Assembly: GCF_020103755.1 (NCBI RefSeq)
Contig: NZ_JAHSQD010000005.1
Span: 1 to 55,795, forward strand
DNA: 55,795 nt
Reading direction: 5' to 3'
DNA from: Streptomyces sp. LS1784
Lineage (GTDB): Bacteria > Actinomycetota > Actinomycetes > Streptomycetales > Streptomycetaceae
Shown here: piece after piece, positions 46,756 through 55,795 of the stretch
Numbering within the stretch: position 1 is the stretch's first letter
Layout: each line of letters opens with the position of its first letter
Translations under genes and position numbers: made by a program
Notes under the pieces: model-generated
Database searches by the model: none
Seen by the model: the letters and a program-made list of their open reading frames with translations, nothing else
What the model was told of the DNA's origin: nothing

Positions 46756-48414
46756 ATGGGACACGTCGAGATTTCGCACCTGGAGTACTACCTGCCGGAC
46801 GGGCGGGTGCTGTTCGACGACGCGTCCTTCCGGGTCGGCGAGGGCGCCGCGGTCGCCCTGGTCGGTGCCAACGGGGCCGGCAAGACCACCCTGCTGCGGA
46901 TGATCGCGGGGGACATCCAGCCGCACGGCGGCTCGGTGACGATCAGCGGCGGGCTCGGCGTGATGCGCCAGTTCGTCGGCACCACCGGCCGTGAGGACCA
47001 GCAGTCCACCCCTGGCGCCCTGCCGGCCGACGCCTCGGTGCGCGACCTGCTGGTGTCGGTCGCCCCGGAGCGGATCGCCAAGGCGGCCCGCGCGGTGGAC
47101 GCCGCAGAGCTGGCGATGATCGCCCAGGACGACGAGAAGACGCAGATGGCCTATGCCCAGGCGCTCTCCGACTGGGCCGACGTCGGCGGTTACGACTACG
47201 AGACCGACTGGGACGTCTGCACCATGGCGGCCCTCGGCATGCCCTTCGACAAGGCCCAGTGGCGCGGCCTGAACACCCTCTCCGGCGGCGAGCAGAAGCG
47301 GCTCGTCCTGGAGGCGCTGCTGCGCGGCCCGGAGGAGGTGCTCCTGCTCGACGAGCCCGACAACTACCTGGACGTCCCGGCGAAGCGCTGGTTGGAGGAG
47401 GCCATCAAGGCCACCCAGAAGACGGTCCTGTTCATCTCGCACGACCGCGAGCTGCTCTCCAGGACCGCCGACAAGATCATCAGTGTCGAGTCCGGAGCGG
47501 CCGGCAGCAGCGTCTGGGTGCACGGCGGCGGCTTCGAGACCTTCCACGAGGCCCGCAAGGCCCGCTTCGAGCGCTTCGAGGAGCTGCGCCGCCGCTGGGA
47601 CGAGGAGCACGCCAAGCTCAAGAAGCTGGTCGTCACCCTGCGTCAGGCCGCCTCCGTCAGCCACGACATGGCCTCCCGCTACTCCGCCGCGCAGACCCGG
47701 CTGAAGAAGTTCGAGGACGCTGGCCCGCCGGAGGCGCCGCCGCGCGAGCAGTCCATCACCATGCGGCTCAAGGGCGGGCGCACCGGCGTGCGCGCCTTCA
47801 CCATGGAGCAGCTGGAGCTCACCGGACTGATGCAGCCCTTCGACCTGGAGGTCTTCTACGGCGAGCGGGTCGCGGTGCTGGGTGCCAACGGCGCCGGCAA
47901 GTCGCACCTCCTGCGGCTGCTGGCCGGTGACGGGACGGTCGCGCACACCGGCGAGTGGAAGCTCGGCGCCCGGGTCGTCCCCGGCCACTTCCGGCAGACC
48001 CACGCCCACCCGGAGCTGTTCGGCCGCACGGTGCGGTCGATCGTCGAGGAGGAGCACGCGCTCAGCCGCGGCGCCGCGATGGGGGCGCTGCGCCGGTACG
48101 AGCTGGACCGCCAGGAGGAGCAGAAGTTCGAGTCGCTGTCCGGCGGGCAGCAGGCCCGGCTGATGATCCTCAAGCTCGAACTCTCCGGCGTGACGGCCCT
48201 GTTGCTCGACGAGCCGACCGACAACCTGGACCTGGAGAGCGCCGAGGCCCTGCAGGCCGGCCTGGAGGCCTTCGACGGCACCGTGCTGTGCGTCACCCAC
48301 GACCGCTGGTTCGCCAAGACCTTCGACCGCTTCCTGGTGTTCGGCGCGGACGGCCGGGTGTACGAGTCGTCGGAGCCGGTCTGGGACGTGACCCGGGTGG
48401 AGCGCGAACGCTGA
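46756..48414 (+). CDS. ABC-F family ATPase (ribosome-associated type)
   Basis: 552-aa soluble protein with two ABC domains and no membrane part. Domain 1: GANGAGKTTLLRM, LSGGEQKRLVLEALL, VLLLDEPDNYLD. Domain 2: GANGAGKSHLLRL, LSGGQQARLMILKL, ALLLDEPTDNLD. Between them is a charged helical linker (FERFEELRRRWDEEHAKLKK and on). ABC-F proteins act on the ribosome, some as antibiotic-protection factors; linker length does not settle which. The first Walker B reads DEPDNYLD rather than the usual DEPTNHLD. No ribosome site precedes the ATG, and a GAGAAT box lies 7 nt upstream, so the mRNA may be leaderless. Confidence 0.9.
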   Translation: MGHVEISHLEYYLPDGRVLFDDASFRVGEGAAVALVGANGAGKTTLLRMIAGDIQPHGGSVTISGGLGVMRQFVGTTGREDQQSTPGALPADASVRDLLVSVAPERIAKAARAVDAAELAMIAQDDEKTQMAYAQALSDWADVGGYDYETDWDVCTMAALGMPFDKAQWRGLNTLSGGEQKRLVLEALLRGPEEVLLLDEPDNYLDVPAKRWLEEAIKATQKTVLFISHDRELLSRTADKIISVESGAAGSSVWVHGGGFETFHEARKARFERFEELRRRWDEEHAKLKKLVVTLRQAASVSHDMASRYSAAQTRLKKFEDAGPPEAPPREQSITMRLKGGRTGVRAFTMEQLELTGLMQPFDLEVFYGERVAVLGANGAGKSHLLRLLAGDGTVAHTGEWKLGARVVPGHFRQTHAHPELFGRTVRSIVEEEHALSRGAAMGALRRYELDRQEEQKFESLSGGQQARLMILKLELSGVTALLLDEPTDNLDLESAEALQAGLEAFDGTVLCVTHDRWFAKTFDRFLVFGADGRVYESSEPVWDVTRVERER

Positions 48415-48455
48415 GTGACGGCCGCGCCTCCGGCGGGGAGGGGTCCGGGCGAGTT

Positions 48456-48484
48456 TTGACCCGTCCCGGCCGTGCCGGTAACCT
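48456..48484 (+). promoter_or_regulatory. Promoter of rplM–rpsI
   Basis: TTGACC (48456-48461), 17 nt, TAACCT (48479-48484). Strong housekeeping-type match; start predicted near 48491. Confidence 0.75.
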
Positions 48485-48490
48485 GGACGC

Positions 48491-48658
48491 TTGATGTGCG
48501 TATTGGCTCGCTCTATCTCACGTGAGAGGTCGGTACGCCGGAGACATCAGGTCGTCGACCAGCGGTCCCCCTTGAATTGCGTCCAAGGATGGCCAGGCTG
48601 CTCTTCCGTCCGGGTGCTCCTGTCAGGACTCACTCACTGAAAAGCGAAGGCTACGACC
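48491..48658 (+). promoter_or_regulatory. Long rplM leader, possible autoregulatory element
   Basis: Predicted untranslated leader of about 168 nt. It contains a perfect palindrome CTCACGTGAG (about 48518-48527) and ends AAAGCGAAGG just before the GTG. Leaders of rplM bind L13 for feedback in other bacteria; whether this folds the same way is untested. Confidence 0.4.
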
Positions 48659-49102
48659 GTGCGTACGTACAGCCCCAAGCCCGGCGACGTCCAGCGTCAG
48701 TGGCACGTCATCGACGCGACCGACGTCGTGCTCGGCCGCCTGGCTTCCCAGGCCGCCAACCTCCTCCGGGGCAAGCACAAGGCGATCTACGCGCCGCACG
48801 TTGACACTGGTGACTTCGTCATCATCATCAACGCCGACAAGGTGCACCTGTCCGGTAACAAGAAGACCCAGAAGCTGGCCTACCGCCACTCGGGCTTCCC
48901 GGGCGGTCTGCGCTCGGTGCGCTACGACGACCTCCTGGACAAGAACCCGGAGAAGGCCGTCGAGAAGGCCATCAAGGGCATGATCCCCAAGAACAGCCTG
49001 GGCCGCCAGATGCTCTCGAAGCTGAAGGTCTACTCGGGCGACCAGCACCCGCACGCTGCCCAGCAGCCGGTGCCGTTCGAGATCACCCAGGTCGCGCAGT
49101 AA
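48659..49102 (+). CDS. rplM: 50S ribosomal protein L13
   Basis: L13 initiates assembly of the 5' domain of 23S rRNA. The 147-aa product begins with GTG at 48659, [20 protein letters not shown], and shows [20 protein letters not shown] and the signature [20 protein letters not shown]. The leader of about 168 nt and the clear promoter indicate that rplM-rpsI is an independent operon. rpsI follows after 45 bp. Confidence 0.98.
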   Translation: MRTYSPKPGDVQRQWHVIDATDVVLGRLASQAANLLRGKHKAIYAPHVDTGDFVIIINADKVHLSGNKKTQKLAYRHSGFPGGLRSVRYDDLLDKNPEKAVEKAIKGMIPKNSLGRQMLSKLKVYSGDQHPHAAQQPVPFEITQVAQ

Positions 49103-49147
49103 TTCGGCCACCAAGCCCCCCAACACTGAAAAGAGCTGAGGAACACC

Positions 49148-49651
49148 GTGGCCGAGACCACTGAAACCCTTGAGGTCGACTTCGACGAGACCGTCGTCGA
49201 GGGCGAGTACACCTCCGAGGAGAGCTACACCTCCGAGTCCCTGGCCGGCCGCTTCGGCGAGGCCGTCCCGGGCGCTGGCCTTGGCCGCCGCAAGGAGGCG
49301 ATCGCCCGCGTGCGCATCGTCCCCGGCACCGGCCAGTGGAAGATCAACGGTCGCACCCTTGAGGGCTACTTCCCCAACAAGGTGCACCAGCAGACCGTGA
49401 ACGAGCCCTTCAAGCTCCTGGAGCTGGACGGCCGTTACGACGTCGTCGCCCGCATCAGCGGTGGCGGCGTCTCCGGCCAGGCCTACGCGCTGCGCCTCGG
49501 CGTTGCCCGTGCCCTGAACGAGGCCGACGTGGACAACAACCGCGGCGCGCTGAAGAAGGCCGGCTTCCTGACCCGTGACGCCCGCGCCGTCGAGCGCAAG
49601 AAGGCCGGTCTGAAGAAGGCCCGCAAGGCGCCGCAGTACAGCAAGCGCTAA
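49148..49651 (+). CDS. rpsI: 30S ribosomal protein S9 with acidic N-terminal extension
   Basis: The C-terminal end of S9 touches P-site tRNA. The 167-aa product has an acidic Glu/Thr/Ser-rich extension of about 40 residues ([20 protein letters not shown] and on), then the standard core from [20 protein letters not shown] to the basic tail [12 protein letters not shown]. The extension is usual in actinobacteria. It starts with GTG at 49148; the ribosome site GAGCTGAGG is good. Two hairpins lie between it and glmM. Confidence 0.98.
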   Translation: MAETTETLEVDFDETVVEGEYTSEESYTSESLAGRFGEAVPGAGLGRRKEAIARVRIVPGTGQWKINGRTLEGYFPNKVHQQTVNEPFKLLELDGRYDVVARISGGGVSGQAYALRLGVARALNEADVDNNRGALKKAGFLTRDARAVERKKAGLKKARKAPQYSKR

Positions 49652-49661
49652 TCGCCTCCCC

Positions 49662-49744
49662 GGGGGTGCGGTCCGCCCTGGCGGCGCACCCCCTGGTTGC
49701 GCGAAACCGTCGCCCCGGAGTACCCCGTGTACTCCGGGGCGACG
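49662..49744 (+). terminator. Two tandem hairpins after rpsI
   Basis: First: GGGGGTGCG (49662-49670) with CGCACCCCC (49685-49693) plus an inner CCGCC/GGCGG pair. Second: a perfect 16-bp stem, arms 49708-49723 and 49729-49744, CCCGT loop. Together they form a strong end to the rplM-rpsI transcript. Confidence 0.8.
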
Positions 49745-49816
49745 TGTTCCCCGGCTATGGTGCGGCGGCCGGGATCATCGGTTGGGTTCCGAGCAGTGGT
49801 GATGGAGGACGGGACA

Positions 49817-51181
49817 GTGGGACGACTCTTCGGTACGGACGGCGTACGCGGGGTGGCCAACGAGGGCCTGACGGCGGAGCTGGCGCTCGGCCTGTCGGTC
49901 GCGGCGGCCCATGTGCTCGGCGAGGCCGGAGCCTTCGACGGCCACCGGCCGGTCGCGGTGGTCGGCCGTGACCCGCGTGCCTCGGGCGAGTTCCTGGAGG
50001 CCGCCGTCATCGCCGGTCTGGCGAGCGCCGGCGTCGACGTCCTGCGGGTCGGCGTCCTGCCCACCCCGGCCGTGGCGTACCTCACCGGCGCGCTCGGCGC
50101 CGACTTCGGCGTGATGCTGTCCGCCAGCCACAACGCCATGCCGGACAACGGCATCAAGTTCCTCGCCCGCGGCGGCCACAAGCTGGACGACCGGATCGAG
50201 GACGCGATCGAGGCCCACTACCGCAAGCACACGCTCGGCGACGAGGACTGGAACCGTCCGACCGGCGCGGCCGTCGGCCGGGTGCGCGAGTACACCGAGG
50301 GCTTCGACAGGTACGTCGCCCACCTGATCGGCGTGCTGCCCAACCGCCTGGACGGCATCAAGGTCGTCATCGACGGCGCCCACGGCGCGGCCGCCTACGT
50401 CGCCCCCGAGGCCTTCGCCCGGGCCGGCGCCGAGGTGGTCCACACCCTGGGGGCCGAGCCCACCGGCCTCAACATCAACGACGGCGTCGGCTCCACCCAC
50501 CTGGACCGGCTGCGCGCCGCGATGAAGGAGCACCGGGCGGACCTGGGCATCGCCCTGGACGGCGACGCCGACCGCTGCCTGGCCGCCGACGCCGAGGGCA
50601 ACGAGGTGGACGGCGACCAGATCATCGCCATCCTCGCGGTCGCCATGAAGGAGGCCGGCACCCTGCGCCGCAACACCGTGGTGGCCACCGTGATGTCCAA
50701 CCTCGGCTTCAAGCTGGCGATGGAGCGCGAGGGCGTCGAGCTGGTGGAGACCGCCGTCGGCGACCGCTACGTGCTGGAGGCGATGAAGGAGCACGGCTTC
50801 GCGCTGGGCGGCGAGCAGTCCGGCCACGTGATCCTGCTGGACCACGCCACCACCGGTGACGGCACCCTGACCGGCCTGATGCTGGGCGCCCGGCTGGCCG
50901 CCACCAAGCAGCCGCTGGCCGACCTGGCCGCCGTGATGACCCGGCTGCCGCAGGTGCTGATCAACGTCAAGGGCGTCGACAAGTCCCGGGTGAGGACCAG
51001 CACCGAGCTGGCCGCCGCGGTCGCCGCGGCCGAGGCCGAGCTGGGCTCCACCGGCCGGGTGCTGCTGCGCCCGTCGGGCACCGAGCCGCTGGTCCGGGTG
51101 ATGGTCGAGGCCGCCGACCCGGCGCAGGCCGAGACGGTCGCCCAGCGGCTGGCCGAGGCGGTGCGCACCCACCTGGGCTGA
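49817..51181 (+). CDS. glmM: Phosphoglucosamine mutase
   Basis: Converts glucosamine-6-phosphate to glucosamine-1-phosphate for UDP-GlcNAc and peptidoglycan synthesis. The 454-aa protein starts [20 protein letters not shown]; the phosphorylated Ser104 lies in [15 protein letters not shown], the metal loop is DGDADRC, and the sugar- and phosphate-binding motifs are [10 protein letters not shown] and [12 protein letters not shown]. The GTG at 49817 is preferred over the ATG five codons upstream because GGAGG stands eight bases before it. It comes after the rpsI terminators and converges with coaA. Confidence 0.96.
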   Translation: MGRLFGTDGVRGVANEGLTAELALGLSVAAAHVLGEAGAFDGHRPVAVVGRDPRASGEFLEAAVIAGLASAGVDVLRVGVLPTPAVAYLTGALGADFGVMLSASHNAMPDNGIKFLARGGHKLDDRIEDAIEAHYRKHTLGDEDWNRPTGAAVGRVREYTEGFDRYVAHLIGVLPNRLDGIKVVIDGAHGAAAYVAPEAFARAGAEVVHTLGAEPTGLNINDGVGSTHLDRLRAAMKEHRADLGIALDGDADRCLAADAEGNEVDGDQIIAILAVAMKEAGTLRRNTVVATVMSNLGFKLAMEREGVELVETAVGDRYVLEAMKEHGFALGGEQSGHVILLDHATTGDGTLTGLMLGARLAATKQPLADLAAVMTRLPQVLINVKGVDKSRVRTSTELAAAVAAAEAELGSTGRVLLRPSGTEPLVRVMVEAADPAQAETVAQRLAEAVRTHLG

Positions 51182-51189
51182 GCCCCGGA

Positions 51190-51230
51190 CACGTCGAAGG
51201 GCCCCCGCGCCGCGGGGGCCCTTCGACGTG
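51190..51230. terminator. Bidirectional terminator between glmM and coaA
   Basis: Perfect 20-base inverted repeat, arms 51190-51209 and 51211-51230, around one central base, between two convergent stops (51181 and 51234). It can serve both strands. Confidence 0.9.
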
Positions 51231-51233
51231 CGC

Positions 51234-52229
51234 TCAGAGCTTGCGCAGCAGCGCCCGGCGGACCTTGTGGTCCGGGCCCTTCTGGAGGACCAGGGTGGCC
51301 CGGCCGCGGGTCGGCAGCACGTTCTCCAGCAGGTTGGGCTTGTTGATGGTGCGCCAGACCTGCCGGCCGTACTCCATCGCCTCCTCCTCCGGCACCTCGG
51401 TGAAGCGGCGGAAGTAGGAGTTCGGGTCCTGGAAGGCGGTCTGCCGCAGCTTGCGGAAGCGGTCCAGGTACCAGTGCTCGATGTCGTCGGTCCGGGCGTC
51501 GACGTAGATCGAGAAGTCGAAGTAGTCGGCCACCGCGAGGCGGGTGCGGCCGTCGGTGCCGGGCAGGGCCGGCTGGAGCACGTTCAGGCCCTCGACGATC
51601 AGGATGTCCGGGCGCTCCACGGTCAGCCGCTCGTCCGGCACGATGTCGTACACCAGGTGCGAGTAGACCGGCGCGCTGACCCGCTCCTTGCCCGCCTTCA
51701 CGTCCGCGACGAAGCGCATCAGCGCCCGGCGGTCGTACGACTCGGGGAAGCCCTTGCGGGCCATCAGGCCGCGGCGGCGCAGTTCCGCGTTGGGCAGCAG
51801 GAAGCCGTCGGTGGTGACCAGTTCGACCCGCGGGTGCTCGGGCCAGCGGGCGAGCAGCGCCTGGAGCAGGCGGGCGGTGGTGGACTTGCCGACGGCGACG
51901 GAGCCGGCCACGCCGATGATGAACGGGGTGCGGGTGCGCTCGGTGTCCGGGGTGTCCAGGAAGGTGCCCAGCGTGCCGCGCAGCTCGTGCGTGGCGTGGA
52001 TGTACAGGTTCAGCAGGCGCGACAGTGGCAGGTAGACGTCGCGGACCTCGTCCAGGTCGAGGGCGGTACCGAGGCCGCGCAGCCGTTCCACCTCCTCGGC
52101 GCTCAGCGGCAGCGGCGTACGCTCGCGCAGCGCGCTCCACTCGGCCCGGCTGAGGTCCACGTAGGGGGACGGTGACGGGCCGGGCGTGGCGGCGCCCCGC
52201 GTACAGAGTTCGGTCAGCACATGCTCCAT
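51234..52229 (-). CDS. coaA: Pantothenate kinase, type I
   Basis: First step of coenzyme A synthesis. The 331-aa protein has the P-loop [33 protein letters not shown] and the [12 protein letters not shown] motif of the prokaryotic type I enzyme, usually feedback-inhibited by CoA. The start ATG at 52229 has no ribosome site, so it may be leaderless. It is on the minus strand, divergent from glmS across 99 bp and convergent with glmM. Confidence 0.96.
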   Translation of the reverse strand: MEHVLTELCTRGAATPGPSPSPYVDLSRAEWSALRERTPLPLSAEEVERLRGLGTALDLDEVRDVYLPLSRLLNLYIHATHELRGTLGTFLDTPDTERTRTPFIIGVAGSVAVGKSTTARLLQALLARWPEHPRVELVTTDGFLLPNAELRRRGLMARKGFPESYDRRALMRFVADVKAGKERVSAPVYSHLVYDIVPDERLTVERPDILIVEGLNVLQPALPGTDGRTRLAVADYFDFSIYVDARTDDIEHWYLDRFRKLRQTAFQDPNSYFRRFTEVPEEEAMEYGRQVWRTINKPNLLENVLPTRGRATLVLQKGPDHKVRRALLRKL

Positions 52230-52328
52230 TGTGAGCCGTGGCGGCGTTCACGGTGGCTGTGGTGTCGGTCACGCAGCGTTCCCGCGCGGCGGGAATGCGG
52301 TCGCGGAACCGCCCTTATGCTGGCACGC
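52230..52328. promoter_or_regulatory. Divergent coaA/glmS promoter region
   Basis: 99 bp. For glmS, TATGCT (52316-52321) lies 7 nt before the ATG with no ribosome site, the leaderless spacing. No clear box was found for coaA, whose ATG also lacks a ribosome site. Confidence 0.5.
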
Positions 52329-54185
<1,857 letters not shown>

Positions 54186-54201
54186 TCCGCGCTCGTCGGC
54201 A

Positions 54202-54244
54202 ACGGCGCCCCTGCGGTGGCTGCGTCCTACCGCAGGGGCGCCGT
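54202..54244. terminator. Terminator shared by glmS and the convergent Uma2-family gene
   Basis: Perfect 16-bp stem, arms 54202-54217 and 54229-54244, 11-nt loop. The right arm overlaps the last codons of the minus-strand gene, whose stop is at 54227. Confidence 0.88.
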
Positions 54245-54784
54245 GTCGAGCGTGAAGGAGAACGGAGTGGGCAGGTCGATCGTCTTGCCGAACTCGACCT
54301 TGCTCTGGGTGATGTAGTCCCCGTCCTCAGGGTTGGTGAACAGCGTGACCGTGCCGTCGCTGCGGTCGATCAGTAGGTAGCACGGGATGCCGGCGGCGGC
54401 GTATCCCCTTCGCTTGGGCTCGCGGTCCTTGTGTGGATTGGTCGAGGTGACCTCGAAGACGAGGAGGACGTCGTCCGCCGGGGCCCAGGAATCCAGATGG
54501 TCGAAGTGGTCGGCCGGAACGACGGTGCCGTCGGGGATGAACCGGCCTCTGGGGGTGATCAGGCCCTTGACCCCTGCGATGTCCAAATCGATCGCGGCGT
54601 TCCGAAAGAACTGCTTGGCGAGTTTCGAGACCGCGCCCTCGTGTTGTCCATCCGGTGGCGGTGTCACGACGATCTCCCCTTCGATGAATTCGGCCTTGCT
54701 TCCCAGCGGGGTGTCCAGCTCCAGAAACGCCTGGAGGAGGCTGTCCTCGCCCAGCGGGTGCTCGACTGCCGGCATGGCGACCAT
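54227..54784 (-). CDS. Uma2 family (DUF820) putative restriction-fold nuclease
   Basis: 185-aa protein of the PD-(D/E)XK-like Uma2 family, frequent in actinobacteria and cyanobacteria; function not established. The core motif is visible: FIPDGTVVPADHFDHLDSWA with Asp, then DDVLLVFEVTSTNPHKDREP with Glu, and KRRGYAAAGIPCYLLIDRSD with Lys, so the catalytic triad seems intact. The ATG at 54784 is chosen over an upstream GTG (54841) because of the excellent GGAGGGAGAAGG ribosome site. It sits between two conserved housekeeping genes, glmS and nnrD, and has the look of a recent insertion, though base composition is close to the neighbours. Confidence 0.88.
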   Translation of the reverse strand: MVAMPAVEHPLGEDSLLQAFLELDTPLGSKAEFIEGEIVVTPPPDGQHEGAVSKLAKQFFRNAAIDLDIAGVKGLITPRGRFIPDGTVVPADHFDHLDSWAPADDVLLVFEVTSTNPHKDREPKRRGYAAAGIPCYLLIDRSDGTVTLFTNPEDGDYITQSKVEFGKTIDLPTPFSFTLDTAPLR

Positions 54785-54956
54785 GGCCCTTCTCCCTCCT
54801 GCTGGTTCGTACCGAGCCACAAGGTAGGTGCACGGACTCAAGCCGGTGGGGGATCGAAGTGGTTGTCACTCGAAAGTGTGCCGCAGGCCCGGCTCCCGTG
54901 GGGCGGGGGCGCGGGTTAGCGTCGGCGGTACGTCGACTGCTGAAGGAGCCCCTGCC
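54785..54956. promoter_or_regulatory. Divergent Uma2/nnrD upstream region
   Basis: 172 bp between two divergent starts. A possible -10 box TAGCGT lies near 54917 for nnrD, with the ribosome site GAAGGAG (about 54942-54948) before its ATG. No acpS-like frame is present here. Confidence 0.4.
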
Positions 54957-55795
54957 ATGCGTCATGCACACCGGGTGGAAGCCGTCCGGGCCGCCGAGGG
55001 CGAGCTGATGGCACGGCTGCCGGAGGGAACGTTGATGCAGCGGGCGGCCGCCGGACTGGCGGCGACCTGCGCCCGGCTGCTGACCCGGCGCCGGGGGAGG
55101 GTGTACGGCAGCCGGGTGACGGTGCTCGCGGGCAGCGGGGACAACGGGGGTGACGCCCTGTACGCCGGGGCCGCGCTGGCCCGGCGCGGGGCGCGGGTGA
55201 CGGCGGTGCTGCTGACGCCGGAGAAGGCGCACCCGGGCGGGCTGGCCGCGCTGCGGGCCGCCCGTGGGCGGGTGGCGGTGGAGCAGGAAGTCGGCCTGGC
55301 CGACTTCTCGCGTGCGGACCTGGTGCTGGACGGCATCGTCGGCATCGGCGGCCGGGGCGGGCTGCGCCCGGAGGCCCGGCCGTACGCGCAGGCCCGGCGG
55401 TCCGGGATCGTGGTGGCGGTGGACCTGCCGAGCGGGGTGGACGCCGACACCGGCGAGGTGCCGGGTGCGGCCCTGCGCGCGGACGTCACGGTCTGCTTCG
55501 GCACCTACAAGCCCGGGCTGCTGGTGGACCCGGGGGCCGAGTACGCGGGCGCCGTGCAGCTGGTCGGCATCGGACTGGAGCTGCCCGCCGCGGAGGTGAC
55601 GGCGCTCCAGCACGCGGACGTGGCGGCGCTGCTGCCGGTGCCGGGCGCGGAGAGCGACAAGTACCGGCGCGGCGTGGTCGGGGTGGCGGCCGGTTCGGCG
55701 ACCTACCCGGGGGCGGCGCTGCTGGCGGTGGCCGGGGCACTGCACGGCGGCGCGGGCGCCGTCCGGTACGTGGGCACCGCCGCCGAGGAGGTGGT
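54957..55795 (+). CDS. nnrD: Bifunctional NAD(P)H-hydrate epimerase/dehydratase, 3' end beyond window
   Basis: Repairs damaged NAD(P)H hydrates: the N-domain (YjeF_N) epimerises and the C-domain (carbohydrate-kinase fold) dehydrates with ADP or ATP. The 279 codons present cover the N-domain, with GSGDNGGDALYAG (about residues 58-70), GIVGIGGRGGL and DLPSGVDADTG, then the start of the C-domain, SDKYRRGVVGVAAGSATYPG and HGGAGAVRY. The ATG at 54957 has a GAAGGAG ribosome site. The fused two-domain layout is standard in bacteria. Because it runs off the edge, the ADP-binding GTGD part cannot be checked. Confidence 0.93.
   Translation, partial: MRHAHRVEAVRAAEGELMARLPEGTLMQRAAAGLAATCARLLTRRRGRVYGSRVTVLAGSGDNGGDALYAGAALARRGARVTAVLLTPEKAHPGGLAALRAARGRVAVEQEVGLADFSRADLVLDGIVGIGGRGGLRPEARPYAQARRSGIVVAVDLPSGVDADTGEVPGAALRADVTVCFGTYKPGLLVDPGAEYAGAVQLVGIGLELPAAEVTALQHADVAALLPVPGAESDKYRRGVVGVAAGSATYPGAALLAVAGALHGGAGAVRYVGTAAEEV

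Overview
The window is a very GC-rich chromosomal segment with GTG starts, four-base stop/start overlaps and the str – S10/spc – alpha – rplM/rpsI – glmM – coaA – glmS gene order of Streptomycetaceae. I read it as Streptomyces or Kitasatospora; the sequence alone does not let me choose between them. I saw no rRNA, tRNA, CRISPR array, insertion sequence or prophage. I noticed no TTA (bldA-dependent) codon in the genes called here, but did not count codons exhaustively.

Layout. (1) 1–8.9 kb, variable genes before the str operon: a serpin cut by the window edge, an ADP-ribosylglycohydrolase, a DUF2786 protein, an ABC-2 exporter pair, a DUF1707/DUF4190 membrane protein and a DUF2142 membrane protein. 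(2) 8.97–13.7 kb, str operon: rpsL-rpsG-fusA-tuf with a clear promoter, a long leader and a strongly folded fusA–tuf spacer. (3) 13.9–28.4 kb, a surface-glycan island between tuf and rpsJ. It holds a GtrB-like glycosyltransferase, a large GT-C-like membrane protein and GtrA; an OafA-type acyltransferase; dTDP-L-rhamnose genes (rmlC-rmlA on the minus strand, rmlB-rmlD on the plus strand); a Wzx/MurJ-like flippase; a GT2–DUF2304 pair; another GT2; and a GT39-like membrane glycosyltransferase. (4) 28.7–38.5 kb, the S10 and spc ribosomal protein genes, rpsJ to rplO. (5) 38.8–46.7 kb: secY-adk-map, mscL, infA-rpmJ-rpsM-rpsK-rpoA-rplQ-truA (no rpsD). (6) 46.7–55.8 kb: an ABC-F ATPase, rplM-rpsI, glmM, coaA, glmS, a Uma2-family protein and the start of nnrD, which runs off the window.

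How the genes work together. Most of the window is translation and secretion machinery, plus the amino-sugar steps (glmS, glmM) that feed UDP-GlcNAc and wall synthesis. The island supplies dTDP-rhamnose, cytoplasmic glycosyltransferases, polyprenyl-phosphate-sugar enzymes, flippases and outward-facing GT-C enzymes, so it probably builds and decorates a rhamnose-containing wall glycopolymer. That product is inferred from families and synteny, not shown.

Most interesting points: the Gtr-type module plus acyltransferase and rhamnose operon inside the tuf–rpsJ gap; leaderless-looking rmlA, rmlB and glmS, with a palindrome at the rmlA start; structured leaders before rpsL, rpsJ, rpsH, rpoA and rplM; a possible leaderless small ORF in the rpsL leader; and several very long perfect hairpins used as terminators.
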